Below are positions 54,425 through 63,700 of a DNA stretch of 64,000 nucleotides, in pieces. Location: contig CP139021.1 of the NCBI GenBank assembly GCA_034044135.1, forward strand, positions 87,501 through 151,500, written 5' to 3'. A program made the translations under genes and the position numbers. Numbering within the stretch: position 1 is the first letter of the stretch; each line of letters opens with the position of its first letter. The notes below the pieces were generated by a model that searched no databases, had not been told where the DNA came from, and saw only the letters and a list, made by a program, of their open reading frames with translations. The DNA is from Flammeovirgaceae bacterium SG7u.111 (GTDB lineage Bacteria > Bacteroidota > Bacteroidia > Cytophagales > Flammeovirgaceae).

Positions 54425-55369
54425 TTACCTCCTGTTGTCCTCGTTTTCCATCATGGAGATATAACTTTTGTAGCGGGGGATGGCTATTTTACTTTGTTCT
54501 ACGGCTTCTATTACTGCACAGCCAGGTTCGTGCAAGTGGGTGCAATTGTAGTATTTGCAGTTTTTTTGATACTTTTTGATTTCTGGAAAAAACATTCCAA
54601 GCTCAGCTTCTTCTACATCCATTATTCCCAGTTCTTTTATTCCCGGGGTGTCTATTAAAAAGATTCCGTTTCCCAAAATGAACATTTCGGCATAGGTGGT
54701 GGTATGAACTCCCTTATTGGCAAAGGAGGAAATTTCCTTGGTTTCCTGCTGGGCTTCTGGCACAAGTGTATTGATAAGGGTAGATTTTCCAACCCCTGAA
54801 TGCCCTGCTATGAGGGATTTTTTGCCTTTCAAAACTTCGTAAAGCTCGTCCATCCCATCTTTATTGAGGGCGGATATGTGCATGGACTGGTAGCCTAATG
54901 AGCGGTAGAGTTTTTCATATTGTTCTTGGTATTCTTTTTCGTCTTCGTCCAGTAAGTCGTGTTTGTTGAATAGCACCAAGGCTGGAATTTCAAAAGATTC
55001 GGCAGAGACCAAAAACCGGTCGATAAAACCCGGAGAAGTGCGAGGTTGCTTCACTGTTGCCATTACTATGGCGAGGTCAATGTTGGCGGCTATCACATGT
55101 TTGTGCCAGCGCTTTCTAGTCGATTGCCTCACCAAGTAATTTCTCCGCTCGTGGATATCCATAATGATCGCAGTATTTTCTTCTTCACTTTCCACTTCAA
55201 AATCAACGTAATCTCCCACGGCCAGTGGGTTGGTCGATTTTATCTTAATCTTGCTCTGTTTGAATTTACCCCGCAACCTTCCTTGGTAAACCTTTTGCTC
55301 GCTAGTGCCTTCGCCCTGCAAAACTTCGTACCAAGAACCTGTCGATCTGATAATTAATCCTTTTTCCAC
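54425..55369 (-). CDS. rsgA: Ribosome small-subunit GTPase RsgA
   Basis: Circularly permuted GTPase that helps late maturation of the 30S subunit. The 314-aa protein has an N-terminal OB fold (about 1-75), then permuted motifs: G4 LFNKHD first, then G1 GHSGVGKSTLIN, G3 DTPGIKELG, and a C-terminal zinc-binding knuckle CKYYNCTHLHEPGC. All are complete. It lies one base after waaA on the same strand, so the two are cotranscribed. Confidence 0.96.
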   Translation of the reverse strand: MEKGLIIRSTGSWYEVLQGEGTSEQKVYQGRLRGKFKQSKIKIKSTNPLAVGDYVDFEVESEEENTAIIMDIHERRNYLVRQSTRKRWHKHVIAANIDLAIVMATVKQPRTSPGFIDRFLVSAESFEIPALVLFNKHDLLDEDEKEYQEQYEKLYRSLGYQSMHISALNKDGMDELYEVLKGKKSLIAGHSGVGKSTLINTLVPEAQQETKEISSFANKGVHTTTYAEMFILGNGIFLIDTPGIKELGIMDVEEAELGMFFPEIKKYQKNCKYYNCTHLHEPGCAVIEAVEQSKIAIPRYKSYISMMENEDNRR

Positions 55370-55370
55370 A

Positions 55371-56633
55371 TTACTGCACTTTAGTTGATGGAGATAAACT
55401 TTTGCTAAAAGCGATTACTTTTTCGGTAGCGCCCACATTTTTTCTAACCAAGTCAAAACTTGCTTTGGCTGCTTTTCCCCAAGCTTTTTCGTTCTCATAG
55501 AGTTCCGAAAATTGGGCAAGGAAGTCCTCCCCATTTTTGATGGAGAAACCGCCGCCGCAGTCGATCAGGTCAAAAGCCTCTTGAAATTTAACATATTCTG
55601 GTCCAAAAAACACGGGAACGCCGTAAGTTGCCGCTTCCAGCGTATTGTGCAAGCCTTGTTCGAAAGCCCCGCCAATGAAGGCAAATTCGCCGTATTGGTA
55701 CAGAGAAGATAGCATCCCAATATTATCAATGATCAAAATTTCGCTGTTGGCCACCTCGTCTATATTTGCCTCTGAGTAGCGAGTAGTTTTATATCCTGCA
55801 AAAGCTTTTTCCACTGCTTTTATGTTGCTTTCCCCAATTTCATGAGGGGCAATGAGCAGCTTGAGTGGTTGTTCAAATTGCTTGTACATTTCGGCGATGG
55901 CCTCAATATCTTGCGGCCAGCTACTGCCAATTACTAAGGTTTTTACCCCATTTTTAAAGGCTTTCGCCAATGGAATTTCTTTTCTTTGGTCAAAAACTTC
56001 TTTCACCCTGTCGTAGCGGGTATCTCCCGATTGGGTTGTGTTTTCTATTCCTATACTTTTGAGCAACTCAACAGAAGTTTTATCTTGCACAAAAAAGTGG
56101 CTGAAAAAATGGAGGGACTGGCGATAAAAGCCTCCGTAAGACTTGAAGAATAATTGCTCTGGCCGGAAAATAGCCGAAAAGGAAATCAGTGGAATGTTTC
56201 GTTGATGAATAGCTTGTAGGTAGAAATACCAAAATTCATATTTGACAAAGAAAACTAAAGAAGGGGAAATGGTTTCAACAAACTTTTGGGCATTCGCAGG
56301 TGTGTCGAGCGGAAGGTAGCATACGTAGTCTGCTTGGTCGTAATCTTTCCTTATTTCATAGCCGCTTGGCGAGAAAAAAGTGACCAATAAAAAAGTGTTG
56401 GGAAATTCTTCCTTGTATTTTTCTATAACAGGCCGGGCTTGTTCGAACTCACCAAGCGAGGCGCAATGAAACCAAACCGTTTCTTTTGTATTTCCCGCAA
56501 GTGCTTCCTGTAAATTAGCTTCCCATCCTTTTCTCCCTTTGGCAAAAAGCTTTGCTTTTTCATTGAACAGAGAAAGGGTTCTCACCAAAAAACCGTACAG
56601 ACCAATTCCGATCCTATATAGTATTTTACCCAT
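55371..56633 (-). CDS. waaA: 3-deoxy-D-manno-octulosonic acid transferase
   Basis: Inner-membrane-associated GT30 enzyme that adds Kdo to lipid A precursor, a core step of lipopolysaccharide synthesis. The 420-aa protein has an N-terminal membrane-proximal helix, the FHCASLGEFEQARP acceptor-domain motif with the catalytic Glu, VKYEFWYFYLQ, and the C-terminal CMP-Kdo-binding segment GGAFEQGLHNTLEAATYGVP. Its presence shows a Gram-negative envelope with LPS. It is upstream of rsgA in a two-gene unit, a linkage often seen in Bacteroidota. Confidence 0.95.
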   Translation of the reverse strand: MGKILYRIGIGLYGFLVRTLSLFNEKAKLFAKGRKGWEANLQEALAGNTKETVWFHCASLGEFEQARPVIEKYKEEFPNTFLLVTFFSPSGYEIRKDYDQADYVCYLPLDTPANAQKFVETISPSLVFFVKYEFWYFYLQAIHQRNIPLISFSAIFRPEQLFFKSYGGFYRQSLHFFSHFFVQDKTSVELLKSIGIENTTQSGDTRYDRVKEVFDQRKEIPLAKAFKNGVKTLVIGSSWPQDIEAIAEMYKQFEQPLKLLIAPHEIGESNIKAVEKAFAGYKTTRYSEANIDEVANSEILIIDNIGMLSSLYQYGEFAFIGGAFEQGLHNTLEAATYGVPVFFGPEYVKFQEAFDLIDCGGGFSIKNGEDFLAQFSELYENEKAWGKAAKASFDLVRKNVGATEKVIAFSKSLSPSTKVQ

Positions 56634-56865
56634 TTTTTAAAATTCAATTGTGCTGCAATTTTACGAAAATCTCTTTCCAACTTTCTATTATTCTTGTGCT
56701 ACTTCCTTATAGGTATACATTAAATAATGGAAACGAGGCTTTCCGCTTTCGTGCAGCGCTTGGTAAACTAGAAATAACCAGAGGCAAAAAGCTTTTTCAC
56801 CAAGTTTTTTTTGCTTTTTGGGGGAACGATGTTTGGTGATTTGCCTATGCATTCTGATATTTTGC

Positions 56866-57531
56866 CTAAGCCACCACCAAAATGTTCTGCGCACCTTGTC
56901 TCGATATCAAATGGGTTTTTCCATCAATTTCCAGTTCTAAAGAGCCGTCATATGCTATTTTGTCCACAATTTTGATATGGATGCCTATGCTAATGCCAAC
57001 CTTGTCGAGGTATTGCAAAAATTCCGAGCTGCTGTCGCTTACCGTCACTACTTTTAGGTCTGTTTTCATGGTTGCTTCCGAGAGGGGAAGGGTAGGGAGC
57101 TGTCGCACTTTCCCTTCGCTATCGGGGATAGGGTCTCCGTGCGGATCGTACTTGGGGAATTCCAAAAACCAATCGAGCTGTTCGATCAACCTTCTGGATT
57201 TTATATGCTCCAACTGCTCGGCAACTTCGTGAACCTCGTCCCAATTAAACTTCATTTTTTCCACCAAAAAAACTTCCCACAAACGATGCTTCCTTATGAT
57301 CCAAAGAGCGATGGATTTTCCCTCTTCGGTCAGAGTCACTCCTTTATATTTAATATAGTTGATGAGGCTTTTTGAGTCCAGTTTTTTGAGCATATCGCTC
57401 ACAGATGCTGGTTTGGTACTCAGCATATCGGCTATGGCATTTGTGGAAACGGCTTCGTTTTTCTCGGAAAGGTGGTAGATCACCTTTATATAATTTTCCT
57501 CCGTATGGCTAAGCTCTATCGGTTGGGTCAT
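56866..57531 (-). CDS. DtxR/MntR-family metal-dependent regulator
   Basis: About 221 aa from the internal Met at 57531 (MTQPIELSHTEENYIKVI); a frame to 57576 adds fifteen unlikely residues. The N-terminal winged helix (ISTKPASVSDMLKKLDSKSL-like, with YKGVTLTEEGK) binds DNA; the dimerisation and metal-binding domain follows (EVHEVAEQLEHIKSRRLIEQLDWF, FPKYDPHGDPIPD); a C-terminal SH3-like FeoA domain ends the protein. Members repress Mn or Fe uptake genes when metal is abundant. No metal transporter lies next to it. It is 68 bases downstream of a glycosyltransferase gene on the same strand. Confidence 0.92.
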   Translation of the reverse strand: MTQPIELSHTEENYIKVIYHLSEKNEAVSTNAIADMLSTKPASVSDMLKKLDSKSLINYIKYKGVTLTEEGKSIALWIIRKHRLWEVFLVEKMKFNWDEVHEVAEQLEHIKSRRLIEQLDWFLEFPKYDPHGDPIPDSEGKVRQLPTLPLSEATMKTDLKVVTVSDSSSEFLQYLDKVGISIGIHIKIVDKIAYDGSLELEIDGKTHLISRQGAQNILVVA

Positions 57532-57599
57532 CAGTTCGCTGTTTTGGTCATGTTGTTTGCCGAGGGCAAGGGGCAAAAATAAAATGATAATATCGGAAA

Positions 57600-58742
57600 T
57601 TAACTACGATTGGCAAAACTTTGCTCAAAACCCAACACTTTCTCCACTACGTCCAGCAGCTTTTCCTCCTCGCTTTTCCAAGTTGCTTCCTGCACCTGTC
57701 CATTTGGATAAGGGTCAAGCTCCTGCACCTGTCGGAGAAACTGTTCAATATCTGGTTGGTTGAAATTTACGGTGATGGCGGCATGGTAAGGTGCGGTCAG
57801 TTTTTCCCATAGCTCGTTTGGTGGAATTAGCATCGGCACGGCAAGTGCAAGGCATTCATAGAGCCGGGTGGGAATACAGCTTTCCGTGCTTTTATTCGGC
57901 TGATAGCTTAAAATAGCGAAATCACATGCAGCTAATAGTTCCATCAATTCGGAGTGGGCTATAAGCGGTTTTCCTATTTTAAGGCGAATAAAAGTGTGTT
58001 CCTCGGCAAGGGAAATTAATTCCATTCTGAGGTCATTTTCTATAAAATGCCCGGCAATGGTGAGAGCCGCTTTTTGCCCAAATTGGTTGAGGGCAATTAC
58101 AAGTTTTGCAGCTTCTAAAGCTCCATAGGCTTTGGAAATAGTTCCTGTAAAGGCAAATTTTATTCTTTCAGAAGAACCGGTTTTTCGTTGTTCCAACTGG
58201 CTTATTCTTTTGAATTTATTTTCCACCACCGTCACTTTTCCTTTGGTAAAACCAAGCTCATCGGCGTAGCTTTTTTCCGCTAAAATATAATGACTGGCAA
58301 ATGGCTTGCTTACCCATTCTACTCCGCGAATCCCAAGGGCTATTAGTTGCTTAAGCGGGGTGGGGTAAATAGACTGGTAAAGGAGGTTTTTGAAATAATT
58401 TTCCCTAATATCATAGATAAATGGTTTGCCTTTCAGCAACCTAAATAAAACAGCCAGCGGTAGTAGTTCTACGGCATGGATAATGAGCAAGTCTGGTTGG
58501 ATTTGCAGAAGTTTTTTCCAAATAAAATTTGAGGACTTTGCTCTTCCCAAACTTTTTCGTCCTCTGAGCGGTAAAGGATGGAAAGTAACAGCGTTTAGGC
58601 AAGTTGGCTTTTTGGAGGAAAAGCCAATGAGGTGAACTTCATAATGTTGGCTTAAACTAAGGGCAAATTTCTCGAACATTCTGGAGTCGTCAAGAGGCTT
58701 CAATACCGAAGCTAACATAATTTTTTTCTTGCCCTTTCCCAT
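57600..58742 (-). CDS. Glycosyltransferase, GT4-like
   Basis: 380-aa cytoplasmic GT-B glycosyltransferase. The N-terminal domain contains LLIIHAVELLPLAVLFRLL and FIYDIRENYFKNL; the C-terminal domain contains the donor-site region KFAFTGTISKAYGALEAAKL and a later CIPTRLYECLALAVPMLIP with the conserved Glu. It resembles GT4 enzymes that build surface polysaccharides. The donor and acceptor are unknown. The nearest glycosyltransferase is another GT4 gene, 640 bases away on the opposite strand, and no polysaccharide operon is visible. Confidence 0.85.
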   Translation of the reverse strand: MGKGKKKIMLASVLKPLDDSRMFEKFALSLSQHYEVHLIGFSSKKPTCLNAVTFHPLPLRGRKSLGRAKSSNFIWKKLLQIQPDLLIIHAVELLPLAVLFRLLKGKPFIYDIRENYFKNLLYQSIYPTPLKQLIALGIRGVEWVSKPFASHYILAEKSYADELGFTKGKVTVVENKFKRISQLEQRKTGSSERIKFAFTGTISKAYGALEAAKLVIALNQFGQKAALTIAGHFIENDLRMELISLAEEHTFIRLKIGKPLIAHSELMELLAACDFAILSYQPNKSTESCIPTRLYECLALAVPMLIPPNELWEKLTAPYHAAITVNFNQPDIEQFLRQVQELDPYPNGQVQEATWKSEEEKLLDVVEKVLGFEQSFANRS

Positions 58743-58860
58743 TTTATCACTCCTATTTTTCTCCTTTTAAAGATGAATATGCCACAAAATTGATACTATT
58801 TTGCCAAAAACACTAGTTCTGATTATAGATGAAATTATTTGACACCTAATTCAACCTTAC

Positions 58861-59283
58861 ATGGCTACTATTACTTGGAACAAAAAATCACATTCTGTCG
58901 GTATTCAGAAAATCGACGACCAACATAAACAATTATTCCTTATAGTTGAAGAATTAGATCAGGCGATTAGGGCTGGTCGTGGAGAGAGAGTGCTCCAAAA
59001 TATCATTGACAAACTGTTTGCCTATTCAAGCTACCATTTTTCTACCGAAGAAAGAATTTTTAGGCAGTTTGGGCAGAAAGAGATTCAAAAATATCAAGAG
59101 GCTCATGAAGAATTTCAACAATGGCTTATGCAGGTAAAAGAAGAGCTAGAAATAGGTGATAAAGATGTAGCTATTGCTGTTTTCAATTTTTTGAACCATT
59201 GGCTTCAAAACCATGTGGTTGGTAGGGATAAAAGTTATTATTCGAGGTTAGCCGAAAGCAAGACGATGGCAGAAGAAAAGTAA
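58861..59283 (+). CDS. Bacteriohemerythrin
   Basis: 140-aa four-helix-bundle protein that binds oxygen at a non-heme di-iron site. The ligands are all visible: the start WNKKSHSVGIQKIDDQHKQL with its two His, YHFSTEERIF with His and Glu, a further HEEFQQW, and the final HWLQNHVVGRDKSY with His and Asp. Such proteins carry, store or sense oxygen, or detoxify NO or iron. It is a single-gene unit with a clear terminator, and no chemotaxis or GGDEF partner domain is fused to it. Confidence 0.95.
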   Translation: MATITWNKKSHSVGIQKIDDQHKQLFLIVEELDQAIRAGRGERVLQNIIDKLFAYSSYHFSTEERIFRQFGQKEIQKYQEAHEEFQQWLMQVKEELEIGDKDVAIAVFNFLNHWLQNHVVGRDKSYYSRLAESKTMAEEK

Positions 59284-59318
59284 AAAACTTGTAGGAATCG
59301 AAATCAATACTATAAATT

Positions 59319-59348
59319 AGCAGGTTCTAGGCAGAGCCTGCTTTTTTT
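59319..59348 (+). terminator. Intrinsic terminator of the bacteriohemerythrin gene
   Basis: The stem agcaggttct/agagcctgct (one G-U pair) with loop AGGC is followed by TTTTTTTG, 35 bases after the stop. Confidence 0.9.
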
Positions 59349-59381
59349 GTGCACAATTCTTTTATGTAAACCTTCCACACG

Positions 59382-60611
59382 TTGATCAATACTCTTTACC
59401 TTTCTTACGACGGCATGACTGATCCTTTGGGGCAGTCGCAAGTAATTCCCTACCTCGAAGGACTCACAAAAGCGGGGTACAACATCACCCTTATTAGTTT
59501 CGAAAAAGCAGAACGAGCCAATCGTACATCAACTATTGCACAGCGCCTAGAAAAGAGTAATATAGACTGGAAGCCTTTGAATTATACCAAACGCCCACCA
59601 GTTTTATCCACCCTTTGGGATGTTTACAAACTAAGAAAAACGGTAACTGCTCTTCATAAGAAAAAGAATTTCCAGCTCGTTCATTGCCGAAGTTATATCA
59701 CCGCCTTGGTAGGGCTATGGCTAAAGCGGAAATTGAAAATGCCGTTTGTGTTTGACATGCGCGGCTTCTTTGCCGACGAAAGGCTAGATGGGGGAATTTG
59801 GACGCTGGAAAGCCCTATTTTCAAAAAGGTGTATGAGTTTTTCAAAAAGAAAGAAATCGAGTTTTTTTCGGAGGCAGACCATTCCATTAGCCTGACCCAC
59901 AACGGGGCGAATATTATCCATTCTTGGGAAAAAATAAAGAACCAGCCAATCCCCATCGCGGTCATTCCTTGCAGTGTAGATACTGAGCTTTTTGATGCGA
60001 AAAATATAAGTGAAGAAGCACAAGAAGAGCTTCGAAAAGAACTTGATATTTCAGCAAAACAGCAAGTATTGTCGTATCTGGGCTCTATAGGAACTTGGTA
60101 CATGTTGCCCGAAATGATGGCTTTTTTCAAAGTGTTGGTTGAAAAACAGCCCAATTGGGTATTTTTCTTTATCACTGCGGAAGACCCTACAATGATTTTG
60201 GAAGAGGCTGAAAGGCAAGGCGTATCTCCCGACCATTTCCGCATCAAGCAAGCTGAGCGAGAACAAGTACCACTCATGCTTTCCCTTTCCGATGCATCTC
60301 TCTTTTTTATCAAACCTGTTTTTTCCAAAAAAGCATCTTCGCCTACCAAGCAGGGCGAAATGATGGCGATGGGAATTCCATTAGTTTGCAACCGAGAAGT
60401 AGGCGATACGGACTACGTGGTAGAAACCTACAATGCAGGTTTTTTGACAAATGATTTTTCTGAAGCAGCATATGCCGAAGCCGTGGAAAACCTTCCAAAA
60501 ATATTGGCACTTGACAAAACCGAGATTAGAAATGGTGCTATTGATTTTTATGCCTTGAGTAAAGGTGTGGAAAAATATAGGAAGGTGTATGAAACCGTTT
60601 TGGGGAAGTAA
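59382..60611 (+). CDS. Glycosyltransferase, GT4-like (TTG start)
   Basis: 409-aa GT-B glycosyltransferase. The N-terminal domain begins LYLSYDGMTDPLGQSQVIPY, continues with HCRSYITALVGLWLKRKLK and VFDMRGFFADERLDGG; the C-terminal domain has IPIAVIPCSVDTELF and a donor-binding FSKKASSPTKQGEMMAMGIP. An in-frame stop lies at 59367-59369 and the conserved first strand begins right after the TTG at 59382, so TTG is the only start that keeps the family N-terminus; the next ATG (59415) would remove it. Sugar specificity unknown. Confidence 0.87.
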   Translation: MINTLYLSYDGMTDPLGQSQVIPYLEGLTKAGYNITLISFEKAERANRTSTIAQRLEKSNIDWKPLNYTKRPPVLSTLWDVYKLRKTVTALHKKKNFQLVHCRSYITALVGLWLKRKLKMPFVFDMRGFFADERLDGGIWTLESPIFKKVYEFFKKKEIEFFSEADHSISLTHNGANIIHSWEKIKNQPIPIAVIPCSVDTELFDAKNISEEAQEELRKELDISAKQQVLSYLGSIGTWYMLPEMMAFFKVLVEKQPNWVFFFITAEDPTMILEEAERQGVSPDHFRIKQAEREQVPLMLSLSDASLFFIKPVFSKKASSPTKQGEMMAMGIPLVCNREVGDTDYVVETYNAGFLTNDFSEAAYAEAVENLPKILALDKTEIRNGAIDFYALSKGVEKYRKVYETVLGK

Positions 60612-60689
60612 TAAATCATTGCTATTTCTTCAAATAAAAGCTGAAAAGCTTAGCCCAACCCTCTATTAAGTTCCTCACCAATAAAAAAG

Positions 60690-60719
60690 AAAACCACCCT
60701 GCATGAACAGGATGGTTTT
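60690..60719. terminator. Bidirectional terminator between glycosyltransferase and adhesin genes
   Basis: The stem aaaaccaccctg/caggatggtttt (one G-U pair) lies between convergent genes. On the minus strand it is trailed by TTTTCTTTTTTATT, so it ends the adhesin transcript well. Confidence 0.82.
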
Positions 60720-60798
60720 GAGACAAATAACAGAAATTTCAGGAAAAAAGCCAGACAGGTTTACTGCCCCGACTCCTTACATCCCTACGAGGGGATCT

Positions 60799-63700
60799 TT
60801 ATTGCTTCACTACCTTTTTCACAGCCATTTGCTGATCTTTAATTACGTGAAGTATGTACAAGCCAGTTGGCAATGTGCCTAGGCTTATGCTATGCTCGTT
60901 TGCAAAATCACTCTTAGTGAACTGATCAAGTTGGATCAATTGGCCTGATTGGTTGAACAACCTCAATTCGTAAGTACCACTTACATTGTTTTCAAGGCTG
61001 ATAGTCAATTGGTCTTGTACTGGGTTCGGGTATACCGATATATTGCTAAGCTTAAGCTCGTCTTCAATTCCAGTCACTTGGTCAGTTGTCATAATGATTT
61101 GAGAAGAAGTTACCGATACAAGGGCATAGATTTCTTCTCTATTGAATTTGATTTTCACCTCACTTGTAGTTTCTTCTACAGGAGTACCTTCATAATCGGG
61201 TTTTACAATGTACGTTCCTATTTCAAGGTTTTCGAAAGTGAATGATCCATCTGTGCCTGATGTCACAAAGGCTACTAGTTCGCCAGTTGTTTTATCGTAC
61301 AGATAAATGTTCACACCTGAAAGAGGATCACGTCCACTTGGTTTGCCAATTTCGCCATCTATGGTTGAGTAACCTGCAGTCGGCGCTGGTTTTGCCATCA
61401 CGGTGATCACTCCAAAGCTTTCATCTGCATTGGTCAACGCTTCTACACTAGCATCAGTTAAGAGCAATACATCGCCGTAGTAAGTAGGCAATAGGTCAGT
61501 TGCTGTTGCCGTAACTTTTACTGTGTATTCGCCAAGCGGCAATTGCTCAAAAGTAAAGGTGTCTGTTTCAACCAATGTTTGTTTGGAAATTTCCTCGTAC
61601 TCTCCTTTTCCAAGTTTTTTGTAAAGGATTACTTCGCTTTCATTTACAGCCTCGCCACCAACTTTGGCAAGCTTGCCACCAAGTGCGTACGTATCGCTGA
61701 TATCTCCAACTAATATGGTGATCTGCTTAGAGAAACTGGCTCCTGCCGCATCTTCAACTTTTACGTTAATAGTGTATTTAGGAGAGTCTTCATAGTTGAG
61801 TACTACTTTTGTTTTCAGTTGGTTGCCGTCTATTTCGAACAAGTTGTTGTCATCAGAAGTGCCTGTGAGTGAATACGTATGGCTGTCTGTAGCATCCTCG
61901 TCTGTAGTAGAAAGGTTGCCCACTACTGCGCCAATTGCAGCATCTTCGGCAACTACATTATTGCTAAGGTTTAGGCTAGTTGGCGCATCGTTAGCATCTT
62001 TTATTTTCACTATGAACTGCTTCTCTATAGTACCACCATTGCCATCGTCAGACTTCACAGTTACTTTGTAGCTTGTTTTTGTTTCAAAGTTGAATACTGC
62101 TTTGGTAAGTAGCTTGTTCCCGCTAAGCTCGAAAGAAGCATTGTCATCAACACCATCAAGAAGCGAGTACGTGTGGCTATCTTCACCATTTTCGTCTACT
62201 GTGCTCAACGTACCAACTTCAGTTCCCTCAACAGCATTTTCTTCTACTGTGAAAGAACTCAAAAGAATGTTGGTTGGTTCCTCGTTGAGGTTGACTACAT
62301 TGATAGTGAAATCCTTTTGGAAAGTACCATCGTTGCCATCGCTTACAACTACCCTTATAAGGTATTGATCTTTTGTTTCGTAATCGAAGTTGCCAGACTT
62401 GGTGAACAAAGAATCGTTTGATATTTCAAACTCACTGTTGTTGGCAAAAAGCTCAGGCAAAGTATATGTATGCTCATCGTCAGCATCTTCATCTTCCGTA
62501 CTAAGTTTACCAATGAATGTTCCTGTTGCACTTCCTTCTTCTACAGTCATCCCGCTTAAAGCAATACTGGTAGGAGGGTTGTTAGCATCTATCACATTTA
62601 GCTTAAATGTTTGAGTAGCAGTAGCTGTTCCATCAGTAGCTTCTAGAGTGACCACATATTCTCCTGTTTGCGCTAAGCCAGGAGTTCCGCTCAATAAGCC
62701 GGTAGAAGCATCGAAGCTCAACCATACAGGGATAGAAGCGGAAAGCGTAAGGTCATCACCATCAGCGTCCGTTGCAGTGAAAGTATATTCATACAGAACA
62801 TCTTTGCTAGCAGTGGTAATAGCTGCAGAAGTAATAACCGGCTTGTCGTTTACATTAGTTACTGTGACAGTAAATTCTTGGTCAACAGCATCGGCAATAC
62901 CATCAGATACACTAAGAACTACATTGTATGGACCTTCTTTCACTTCTTTGTCGTCAGGATCGCCAGTTAGCTTGCCAGTAGCAGCATCAAAGCTCATCCA
63001 GTCAGGAATAGTAATTCCAGTGAAGCTCAATACCGCGTCAGCATCGTCGTCTTCAGCAGTAGCCGTGTAAGAATATGGTTGCTCTTCTGTTGCAGCAGTA
63101 ACAGGAACAGATGTAAATGCTGGTGCATCGTTAGCGTTCACTACTACAATGGAGAAGCTTTGCTCAATCTCTACATCACCATCGGTGGCTTTCAACAGGA
63201 CATCGTGAGAGCCTACTTCAGCATCATCAGGATTAGCGATGCTTTTTAGCTCACCAGTGAATTCGTTGAAGCTCAACCAGGTTGGCAAAGTAGGAGCAGA
63301 AAGCGTGATTTCATCGCCTGCATCAATATCTTCTACTTCGAGAGTATAAGCATAGGCATCACCTTCATTCACCTCGGTACTTGGAGTAGATGTAAACTCA
63401 GGAGCATCGTTTACATTGGTAACAGATACTTCAACATTTTGAGTTATTATGCTACCGTTTCCGTCATCTGCTTTTACGGTGAAAACAGTGTCGCCCACAT
63501 TTTCGTTAAGCGGTGTTCCTTTTACTAAGTTTGGTGCTTCAAAGCTCAACCAGCCAGGTAAATTCTCAGCCGAGAAGGTAAGGTCATCACCATCATCGTC
63601 AGTTGCAGCAATTGTGTATGTAAACTCGATATCTTCCGTAGCCGCATCGGTAGTAGCCGATGTGAATACAGGGGCATCGTTGATATTACTTACGGTTACA

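Noticed and set aside
56648-56894. Plus- and minus-strand ORFs of 63 and 68 codons between waaA and the DtxR-type gene
   Set aside because: They have no recognisable features and one overlaps the end of the regulator gene.
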